From an uncultured Bacilli bacterium (GTDB taxonomy: Bacteria; Bacillota_I; Bacilli_A; RF39; UBA660): a DNA stretch of 13,943 nucleotides. The stretch is from positions 1 through 13,943 of the forward strand of contig CANPYA010000020.1 of assembly GCA_947587565.1 (NCBI GenBank). Direction: 5' to 3'. The notes under the pieces were generated by a model that saw only the letters and a program-made list of their open reading frames with translations, had not been told where the DNA came from and made no database searches. A program made the translations under genes and the position numbers. This document shows positions 1-5,523 of this stretch, piece after piece (position 1 is the first letter of the stretch; every line of letters starts with the position of its first letter).

Positions 1-51
1 TTCAACATATATATCATACCATATCTTTTTATATTTTTGTATTGTTTTCAT
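1..51 (-). CDS. Possible 5' end of a divergent gene, cut by the window edge
   Basis: On the minus strand an ATG at 51-49 opens 17 codons with no stop up to the window edge (begins MKTIQKYKKIWYD). A GAGGTG lies directly upstream, matching the ribosome-binding consensus, but only about 2 bases separate GAGG from the ATG, which is tight. The fragment is too short to assign to a family. It would be transcribed divergently from the Rpn gene, with the AT-rich stretch 52-161 between them. It could also be chance, since 17 open codons mean little in AT-rich DNA. Confidence 0.3.
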   Translation of the reverse strand, partial: MKTIQKYKKIWYDIYVE

Positions 52-161
52 CACCTCAAATCTAATACACAGCATTTTGTTAAAAAAATTTTACAAATTT
101 AATCCAAAAAAAAGGAAATCAGTCAAATTGTGCGAATAATATAATTGAAAGGAGGAAAATT

Positions 162-1040
162 ATGGATAAGAATATTCAGTTCTTTAGCCTTAAGTATGAT
201 CGGATTTTTAAATCAATTATTTGTAATCCCAATGATACTAGAGTAATTAATGCCATTCTTTCAGATATATTAGAGCAAGATGTCGAAGTAGTAAAATATA
301 TACCTACAGAAATGCCCGTTAATAATAAAGATACCAAAGTTAATACTCTAGATATTATTTTAAGGACAAAGGATGATTTGATTATTAATGTAGAAATCAA
401 TATAAATTTCGGTAGTTCGATAAGAGATCGTAATCTAGGTTATTATGCTTCTTTATTTTCCCAATATATTCAAAGAGGAAAAAAGAATGTTCAAGAAATT
501 ATTCATATTGATTTAAATTTTGATGATAATTTTAAAAATCCGATAAAGCAAGAATTTAAAGTAAGAAATGATAATAATCGTTTATATTCTCAAAAATTTC
601 ATATTATAACGGTGAATGTTGCCGAGTATAAGAAAATTTGGTATGATAAAATTATCAAAGGTGAAAAGAAACATATTTATTTAGTAATGCTAGCGGCGGA
701 TAAAAAAGAATTAGCGGTTTTAAGTAAATATGATGATTTAGTAAAGGAAGTGAAAGATAAAGTGTATATACTAAATGCAGATGACACAATAGTAAGAACC
801 ATATCAAGAGAAGATGAAATTAAAATAAGAGCCTTAGATAGTGGAAAAGAAGAAGGCATTAAAGAAGGCATTAAAAAAGGCATCAAAAAAGGCATTAGCG
901 AAGGAATAAAAGAAGGTCATAAACAAGAACAAATGACTATTGCTAAAAAAATGTTAAAAGAAGACATGGATGTAAAAACCATTGCTAAGATTACCGAGTT
1001 AAGTGTTGAACAAGTTGAAGATTTAAAAGTTAAGAATTAA
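162..1040 (+). CDS. Rpn-family PD-(D/E)XK nuclease / putative transposase
   Basis: A 292-aa protein of the Rpn (recombination-promoting nuclease, PDDEXK_2) family. The N-terminal ~190 residues form the nuclease domain: YDRIFKSII at the start, then a candidate active site with D64 in TLDIIL and E78 in NVEIN. The usual ExQ is ExN here (N80), so catalytic competence is likely but not certain. After residue ~193 comes a charged linker with five GIxx tetrapeptides plus GHKQ (about 228-255), then a helical tail ending in KTIAKITELS and VEDLKVKN. The start is well supported: AAAGGAGG at 148-155 lies six bases before ATG 162. No convincing -35/-10 pair is visible upstream. Family members include the E. 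coli Rpn proteins, DNA endonucleases tied to recombination and phage defence, some of which encode an inhibitory C-terminal protein from an internal start. The tail is duplicated twice directly downstream. Confidence 0.85.
   Translation: MDKNIQFFSLKYDRIFKSIICNPNDTRVINAILSDILEQDVEVVKYIPTEMPVNNKDTKVNTLDIILRTKDDLIINVEININFGSSIRDRNLGYYASLFSQYIQRGKKNVQEIIHIDLNFDDNFKNPIKQEFKVRNDNNRLYSQKFHIITVNVAEYKKIWYDKIIKGEKKHIYLVMLAADKKELAVLSKYDDLVKEVKDKVYILNADDTIVRTISREDEIKIRALDSGKEEGIKEGIKKGIKKGISEGIKEGHKQEQMTIAKKMLKEDMDVKTIAKITELSVEQVEDLKVKN
744..764 (+). promoter_or_regulatory. Candidate internal ribosome-binding site and GTG start inside the Rpn gene
   Basis: AAGGAAGTGA (744-753) differs by one base from the full anti-Shine-Dalgarno complement AAGGAGGTGA. 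It is followed eight bases later by an in-frame GTG (762-764, residue V201). Initiation here would give a 92-residue protein containing only the linker and helical tail. The same motif and spacing recur in the two downstream copies (1056-1065 with GTG 1074; 1296-1305 with GTG 1314). Counted from AAGGAAG the spacing is 11 bases, longer than ideal, and GTG is a weaker start, so use is inferred only. Confidence 0.4.
843..926 (+). repeat. 12-bp (Gly-Ile-Lys-Glu/Lys) tetrapeptide repeats in the Rpn linker
   Basis: Within the Rpn gene the codons GGC ATT AAA GAA and close variants repeat about every 12 bases, encoding glycine at positions 228, 232, 236, 240, 244, 248 and 252. A shorter version is at 1395-1442 in the third tail copy and none exists in the second. 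The number of repeats thus varies between otherwise similar copies, which suggests replication slippage. Glycine every fourth residue in a helical, charged linker is common in Rpn proteins. Confidence 0.85.
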
Positions 1041-1061
1041 TTTAGTAAGTTAGTAAAGGAA

Positions 1062-1280
1062 GTGAAAGATAAAGTGTATATTCTAAATGCAGATGACACA
1101 ATAATAAGAACCATATCAAGAGAAGATGAAATCAAAATAAGAGCCTTAGATATTGGAAAAGAAGAAGAACAAATAGCAATTGCTAAAGAAATGTTAAAAG
1201 AAGATATGGATATAAAAACCATCGCTAAGATTACCAAATTAAGTGTTGATCAAATTGAAGATTTAAAAGTTAAAAATTAA
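1062..1280 (+). CDS. Stand-alone copy of the Rpn C-terminal tail (copy 2)
   Basis: This 72-codon frame repeats the last ~95 residues of the Rpn protein but lacks the nuclease domain and all the GIxx repeats (GKEEEQ joins directly to IAIAKEMLKED). It keeps VYILNADDT, TISREDEIKIRALD and KTIAKITKLS. It begins 21 bases after the Rpn stop, in the same frame. The first GTG (1062) has its ribosome site almost touching it. GTG 1074, eight bases after AAGGAAGTGA (1056-1065), is the better-placed start and gives 68 codons. In the family, such tails mediate dimer contacts and, where made separately, can inhibit the full-length nuclease; that role here is inferred. It could equally be an untranslated remnant. 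Confidence 0.5.
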   Translation: MKDKVYILNADDTIIRTISREDEIKIRALDIGKEEEQIAIAKEMLKEDMDIKTIAKITKLSVDQIEDLKVKN

Positions 1281-1301
1281 ATTAGTAATTTAGTAAAGGA
1301 A

Positions 1302-1556
1302 GTGAAAGATAAAGTGTATATTCTAAATGCATATGACACAATAGTAAGAACCATATCAAGAGAAGATGAAATTAAAATAAGAGCTTTAGATAGTGGAAAA
1401 GAAGAAGGAATTAAAGAAGGAATTAAAGAAGGTCATAAGCAAGAACAAATGACTATTGCCAAAGAAATGCTAAAAGAAAATATGGATGTAAAAACCATTG
1501 CTAAAATTACCAAATTAAGTATTAAACAAATTGAAGATTTAAAAGTTAATATGTAA
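1302..1556 (+). CDS. Stand-alone copy of the Rpn C-terminal tail (copy 3)
   Basis: An 84-codon frame, the third copy of the Rpn tail, with two GIKE repeats plus GHKQ, ending in IEDLKVNM. It begins 21 bases after the stop of copy 2, in the same frame, and has no nuclease domain. Candidate starts are GTG 1302 (ribosome site too close) and GTG 1314, eight bases after AAGGAAGTGA at 1296-1305. Changes relative to copy 1 include D to Y in VYILNAYDT and changes near the C-terminus (SIKQIEDLK), so it is drifting, yet the frame is intact. It may be a small antitoxin-like protein or a decaying duplicate. No clear terminator follows before the next promoter at 1565. Confidence 0.5.
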   Translation: MKDKVYILNAYDTIVRTISREDEIKIRALDSGKEEGIKEGIKEGHKQEQMTIAKEMLKENMDVKTIAKITKLSIKQIEDLKVNM

Positions 1557-1564
1557 TGGGAAGT

Positions 1565-1593
1565 TTGACATCAAATTCTAATCGTGCGATAAT
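1565..1593 (+). promoter_or_regulatory. Strong sigma-A promoter for the YfhO-GtrA/GT2 operon
   Basis: A perfect -35 TTGACA (1565-1570), a 17-base spacer and -10 GATAAT (1588-1593), with the extended -10 TGC directly before the -10. The expected transcription start is near 1600, giving a leader of under 20 bases with AGGAAG (1606-1611) five bases before ATG 1617. It sits nine bases after the last Rpn tail copy, so the glycosylation genes can be expressed independently of the Rpn cluster. Confidence 0.85.
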
Positions 1594-1594
1594 A

Positions 1595-1610
1595 TTCCTA
1601 GTGTTAGGAA
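1595..1610 (+). promoter_or_regulatory. Operator-like inverted repeat over the transcription start and ribosome site
   Basis: TTCCTA (1595-1600), a four-base GTGT centre and TAGGAA (1605-1610) form a perfect 6-bp inverted repeat directly after the -10 box. The right arm contains the AGGAA of the ribosome-binding site. At DNA level it is placed like a repressor operator. If transcription began a few bases earlier than predicted, the RNA could fold and mask the ribosome site. No cognate regulator is encoded in the window, and a 6-bp repeat may arise by chance. Confidence 0.4.
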
Positions 1611-1616
1611 GATTAT

Positions 1617-4472
1617 ATGAAAAACAACAAAATTAATTATTTAATAATTATAATTTATGGTTTATTATTAACATTTTTATTTCTAGGAGAAAATAATTTG
1701 TTTGGTTCCAATACTGATTGGATAAGTCAACATATTATTATTCCGGATTATTTAAGAAATATTTTTTATGAAACCAAAAATATATTACCTAATTTAGCTA
1801 TTAATATGGGAGCAGGTCAAAATATTTTTAACTTTAGTTATTATGGTTTATTAAGTCCTGTAATTTTAGTATCTTATTTCTTACCATTTTTAAAAACGAC
1901 AACTTATATTATTATTGCTAGTATTATTCTATATGTTTTAAGTGGTGTCTTAATTTATAAATTTTTAAATACTAAATGTGGTAATAAAACGGCTTTATTT
2001 TTAAGCCTTGTCTTTTTAACTTTAGCCCCAATGTTTCATTTTCATCATCATATTATGTTTGTATGGAATATTCCATTTATAATTTTAAGCTTAATTGGGG
2101 TCGATAAATACATTGAAAAAAATAAATCTTTCTTATTAATGCTTAGTACATTTTTAATGATAATGGTTAATTATTACTATAGTATACCCGGTTTAATGGT
2201 TATTGTTATCTATGGTATTTATCGCTTATTAAACAAAGATAAATTTAATATTAAAGAATTCTTTATTAACTTATTAAAAGCTAGTTTAAGAATAATTATT
2301 CCTATTTTAATGGCGGGTATCTTATTAGTACCAACAGCTAATATTATTTTAGAAACAGGAAGAACTTTAAAAAGTAATTTTTCTTATTTAGATTTATTTA
2401 TTCCCAATTTTGAAGAAGTCGTTTATAAAACATTTAGTATGGGCTTAAGTGGCTTATTATTACTATGTCCTTTTGGGTTACTTTTAGAAAATAAAAAAAA
2501 TAAAGGCGATATTTTCTTAAGTCTTGTTCTTATTATCTTAACATTTATTCCTTTATTTATGTATATTTTAAATGGCTTATTATATATTCGCGGTAAAGTA
2601 TTAATTCCATTCTGTATTTTATATATCTTTAGTGTATCTAGATTAATAACTAATATCAAAGAAAATAATCTCGATTTAAAAAAATTAGGTGTTATAAGTT
2701 TATTTTTAATGGTTATTATTTTAGTTACTGGCGAAGAATTAAAAATGTTATTCCTATGTGGCGATATCTTAATAAGTTTATTATCTATCTATTTATTTAA
2801 AAAATATCATAAAGAATTATTTATTTATGTACCATTACTCCTTATCTTAATTAGTCGAGCTTATTATAATAATTTAGGGGAAACTTATGTAAATGTGGAA
2901 AAGTATCAAGATATTAACAATAAAAGTGTATTAAATTTAATAGATAGTATACCAGATGGGGAATATTATAGAACTTATAGTTTTAATTATCCTTTAGAAA
3001 CATCGAATAAATATTATAATCCGAATTATTATGGGGTATCTATTTATTCATCTAACTATAATAAATATTATTGGGAATTTTATAATAATTTAATTGGTAA
3101 TAACATTAATAGTCGCAATGCCTTTACTTTAACAGGTACTAATAATGAATTATTTTATAATTTTATGGGAGTTAAATATATTGTTTCTAATAAAAATCCA
3201 GGTTTAAAATATACAGAAATAAAGAAAGATGGCAAGTATGCTTTATATTATAATAAAGATGCTTATCCAATGGTGTACGCTACTAGTGAATATGGTAATA
3301 ATGATGATTATAGTAAATTAGATTATCCATATAATATTGATTATTTATTAAATAATCCGGTTACAAGTAGTAAAAGTACTAAAGATTATGAATCACATGT
3401 TAAAAGAATAGATATTGGAGAAGAAGATTCTTATGAATTTAAAGTAAATGATTATACTAAATATATTTATGAACTTCCTGAAATTATTGATAATAAATAT
3501 CTATTAATTCGTTTTAAAAATACTTACAATCAAACTTGTGAAGAGGGCGATGTTTATATAACCATTAATGGTAGTCGTAATAAACTTACTTGTAGTGATT
3601 GGATGTATCATAATCAAAATTATAACTTTGAATATGTAGTCCCTGCAAATAATTTAGAAAGTTTAGATATTCGAATTAAAAAAGGTACATATAAAATCAG
3701 TAATGTTGAAGTTTATGAAATGGATTATTTAGATAATACTTATGAATCTTTAGATAATTTAAAGATAAATAAAAAGAATAGTACCATTACAGGTGAATCT
3801 AACCTAGATGAAGATGGTTATGTTATTACAAGTATTCCTTATGATAAAGGATTTAGTGTTTATGTTGATGATAAAAAGCAAGATACGGAAATAGTTAATT
3901 TAGCCTTTTTAGGTTTTAAAGTACCAAAAGGAAGTCACGAAATTAAAATAGTTTATCATTCGCCCGGTTTAATTTTAGGTTTGCTTACCTCCTTTTTAGG
4001 TATATGCAGTATGGTAGCAATTTTAATCTATGAAAAGTTTAAAGAACAAATTGATAAATTAATTAAGAAAAATAAAGAAATATTAATGTATTTAATTTTT
4101 GGAGTATTAACAACGATTGTAAATTTTGGGGTTTATTTTGCTTTAACCCTAACTATATTAGATGCCCAAGATAAAATAGAATTACAAATTGCCAATGTCA
4201 TTTCTTGGATAGTGGCAGTTACCTTTGCTTACTTCACGAATCGGAAATATGTTTTTGCGAGTAAAAATAAAAATGTTATGCAAGAAGCTTTAAAATTCTG
4301 CGAATCAAGAGTGGTTACTTTAATTTTAGATATGGCCTTTATGTTTATCTTTGTTTCTTTACTACATTTTAATGATGGTTTAATTAAAGTCATTGATCAA
4401 TTTTTAGTAATTGCAACCAATTATATATTGAGTAAATTAGTTGTATTTAAGAAAGAAGGCAGTAAAAAATGA
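1617..4472 (+). CDS. YfhO-family GT-C membrane glycosyltransferase fused to a GtrA/GtcA flippase domain
   Basis: A 951-aa polytopic membrane protein. Residues 1 to ~415 contain a series of hydrophobic segments with YfhO-type features: D34 and Q38 in the first external loop (the expected GT-C acceptor/catalytic Asp region), then GAGQN and SYYGLLSP. Residues ~415-783 form a tyrosine/asparagine-rich external domain (FNFMGVKYIVS, YPMVYA), followed by a transmembrane segment at ~783-803 as in YfhO. A short charged linker leads to residues ~824-945, a complete GtrA domain: MYLIFGVLTTIVNF, ANVISWIVAVTFAYFTNR, KYVFAS and a final NYILSKLVVFKK. In B. subtilis and Listeria, YfhO-type enzymes and GtcA act as separate proteins with the GT2 enzyme CsbB to glycosylate teichoic acids. 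Here two are joined. AGGAAG lies five bases before ATG 1617. The TGA stop overlaps the next ATG. The sugar and acceptor polymer cannot be read from the sequence. Confidence 0.87.
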   Translation: MKNNKINYLIIIIYGLLLTFLFLGENNLFGSNTDWISQHIIIPDYLRNIFYETKNILPNLAINMGAGQNIFNFSYYGLLSPVILVSYFLPFLKTTTYIIIASIILYVLSGVLIYKFLNTKCGNKTALFLSLVFLTLAPMFHFHHHIMFVWNIPFIILSLIGVDKYIEKNKSFLLMLSTFLMIMVNYYYSIPGLMVIVIYGIYRLLNKDKFNIKEFFINLLKASLRIIIPILMAGILLVPTANIILETGRTLKSNFSYLDLFIPNFEEVVYKTFSMGLSGLLLLCPFGLLLENKKNKGDIFLSLVLIILTFIPLFMYILNGLLYIRGKVLIPFCILYIFSVSRLITNIKENNLDLKKLGVISLFLMVIILVTGEELKMLFLCGDILISLLSIYLFKKYHKELFIYVPLLLILISRAYYNNLGETYVNVEKYQDINNKSVLNLIDSIPDGEYYRTYSFNYPLETSNKYYNPNYYGVSIYSSNYNKYYWEFYNNLIGNNINSRNAFTLTGTNNELFYNFMGVKYIVSNKNPGLKYTEIKKDGKYALYYNKDAYPMVYATSEYGNNDDYSKLDYPYNIDYLLNNPVTSSKSTKDYESHVKRIDIGEEDSYEFKVNDYTKYIYELPEIIDNKYLLIRFKNTYNQTCEEGDVYITINGSRNKLTCSDWMYHNQNYNFEYVVPANNLESLDIRIKKGTYKISNVEVYEMDYLDNTYESLDNLKINKKNSTITGESNLDEDGYVITSIPYDKGFSVYVDDKKQDTEIVNLAFLGFKVPKGSHEIKIVYHSPGLILGLLTSFLGICSMVAILIYEKFKEQIDKLIKKNKEILMYLIFGVLTTIVNFGVYFALTLTILDAQDKIELQIANVISWIVAVTFAYFTNRKYVFASKNKNVMQEALKFCESRVVTLILDMAFMFIFVSLLHFNDGLIKVIDQFLVIATNYILSKLVVFKKEGSKK

Positions 4473-5410
4473 AAAAGATTTCGATTGTCGTTCCTTGTTA
4501 TAATGAAGAAGAATCATTACCGATATTTTATGAAGAAATGCAAAAAATCGTGCAAGAAATGCATAAAGAAGCTAAGTTTGAATTTGTTTTTGTGAATGAT
4601 GGCTCTAAAGATAAGACTTTAGAAATATTAAGAGATTTAGCCAAAAAAGATAAAAGTGTGAGGTATTTATCTTTTTCGAGAAACTTTGGTAAAGAAGCGG
4701 GAATTTATGCGGGACTTAAAAATGCAACAGGTGATTATATTGCAACCATGGATGTTGATTTACAAGATCCACCATCTTTATTAATTGAAATGTTTCATAC
4801 GTTAGAGAGCGAAGATTATGATTGTTGTGCGGCGAAATCAACTTCTCGGAATGGTTACTCATTTTTAAGAAAAACTTTTACAAAATGGTTTTATAAAATC
4901 ATCAATAAACTTTCTAAAGTAGAAATGGTTGATGGGGCGAGAGACTTTCGCTTGTTTACAAGACAAATGCTTGATGCTATATTAGAAATGGAAGAATATA
5001 ATCGGTATTCCAAAGGTATTTTTAGTTTTGTTGGTTTTAATACAAAATGGATTGAATATGAGAATACCGAAAGAGTTGCGGGTACAACAAAATGGAATTT
5101 CTGGAAATTATTTATTTATGCAATTGATGGAATTACCGCATTTTCTACAACTCCTTTAACTGTTAGTGTTTTTGTTGGTATTCTATTTTGTTTAATTGCA
5201 TTTATCATGGTTATTGTAGTTATTGTTAAGACTTTAGTTTTTGGGGACCCTGTGAGTGGTTGGCCATCTCTTGCTTGTATTATTTTATTTGTAAGTGGTA
5301 TTCAATTATTTTGTATGGGAATTATGGGCTTATATTTATCTAAAACTTATTTAGAAACTAAAAAAAGGCCAATTTATATAGTTAAAGAAACAGAAAAAGA
5401 TTTGAAATAA
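4469..5410 (+). CDS. GT2 polyprenyl-phosphate glycosyltransferase (CsbB/GtrB/DPM1-like)
   Basis: A 313-aa family 2 glycosyltransferase expected to load a sugar from a nucleotide donor onto undecaprenyl phosphate at the inner face of the membrane. The N-terminal GT-A domain shows VVPCYNEEES (7-16), FVNDGSKDKT (41-50), the metal/nucleotide-binding MDVDLQDPP (94-102), GARDFRLF (156-163) and ERVAGTTKWNFWKLF (201-215). Two C-terminal membrane segments follow (about 229-254 and 266-292), typical of GtrB/CsbB. ATG 4469 overlaps the upstream TGA in an ATGA, so the gene is translationally coupled to the YfhO-GtrA fusion. With that protein it completes the set of loading enzyme, flippase and external transferase. 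The donor (glucose, GlcNAc or other) cannot be told. A terminator follows the stop immediately. Confidence 0.9.
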   Translation: MKKISIVVPCYNEEESLPIFYEEMQKIVQEMHKEAKFEFVFVNDGSKDKTLEILRDLAKKDKSVRYLSFSRNFGKEAGIYAGLKNATGDYIATMDVDLQDPPSLLIEMFHTLESEDYDCCAAKSTSRNGYSFLRKTFTKWFYKIINKLSKVEMVDGARDFRLFTRQMLDAILEMEEYNRYSKGIFSFVGFNTKWIEYENTERVAGTTKWNFWKLFIYAIDGITAFSTTPLTVSVFVGILFCLIAFIMVIVVIVKTLVFGDPVSGWPSLACIILFVSGIQLFCMGIMGLYLSKTYLETKKRPIYIVKETEKDLK

Positions 5411-5436
5411 AACCGGGTGCTCAGCCCTCTTTTTTT
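5411..5436 (+). terminator. Rho-independent terminator of the glycosylation operon
   Basis: Directly after the TAA a short GC-rich hairpin (GGGTGCTCAGCCC, 5415-5427) is followed by TCT and a run of seven T (5430-5436). The stem is short: GGG pairs with CCC, plus a T-G pair or an inner GC/GC. In this AT-rich context, with the T tract and position, it is a convincing terminator. Confidence 0.75.
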
Positions 5437-5475
5437 GTATGAGGAATTTTTTTGAATTTTTTCGATATATTTTGA

Positions 5476-5504
5476 TTGACTAAGATTTTAGTTTCCCATA
5501 TAAT
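5476..5504 (+). promoter_or_regulatory. Near-consensus sigma-A promoter for the M60 peptidase operon
   Basis: -35 TTGACT (5476-5481), a 17-base spacer and a perfect -10 TATAAT (5499-5504). The expected start is near 5511, giving a very short leader with GAGGG (5512-5516) seven bases before ATG 5524. T-rich tracts at about 5446-5462 upstream of the -35 could act as an UP-like element. The promoter shows that the coding region cannot begin at 5476, where an in-frame extension is otherwise open. Confidence 0.88.
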
Positions 5505-5523
5505 ATTTAAAGAGGGTGATGTT

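Larger units (their letters stand above)
738..1556 (+). repeat. Three tandem copies of the Rpn C-terminal coding segment
   Basis: The segment beginning TTAGTAAAGGAAGTGAAAG occurs at 738, 1050 and 1290, a period of 312 then 240 bases. Each unit runs to a TAA after GAAGATTTAAAAGTTAA or a close variant (ends 1040, 1280, 1556). The first ~118 bases of units 1 and 2 differ at about four positions. The units differ mainly in the number of 12-base GIxx repeats: five plus GHKQ in unit 1, none in unit 2, two plus GHKQ in unit 3. All three keep the same reading frame. This is a tandem duplication of a gene's 3' end rather than of the whole gene. Confidence 0.9.

Noticed and set aside
140..145. TATAAT just upstream of the Rpn gene as its -10 box
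   Set aside because: Transcription would start inside the AGGAGG ribosome site and there is no matching -35 about 17 bases upstream. I left the Rpn promoter unassigned.
738..1556. CRISPR-like or transposon direct repeats
   Set aside because: Units are 230-300 bases, coding and in frame, with no short repeat/spacer alternation and no terminal inverted repeats; they are copies of the Rpn 3' end.
4469..4472. Mycoplasma-type code (TGA = Trp), considered because of the extreme AT content
   Set aside because: TGA ends the YfhO-GtrA gene exactly at an ATGA overlap with the next gene, and all tryptophans seen in conserved motifs are TGG.
5476..5523. Extending the M60 peptidase upstream to an in-frame alternative start at 5476, 16 codons earlier
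   Set aside because: The extension lies over the -35 TTGACT, the spacer and the TATAAT. ATG 5524 has its own ribosome site and opens a textbook signal peptide.
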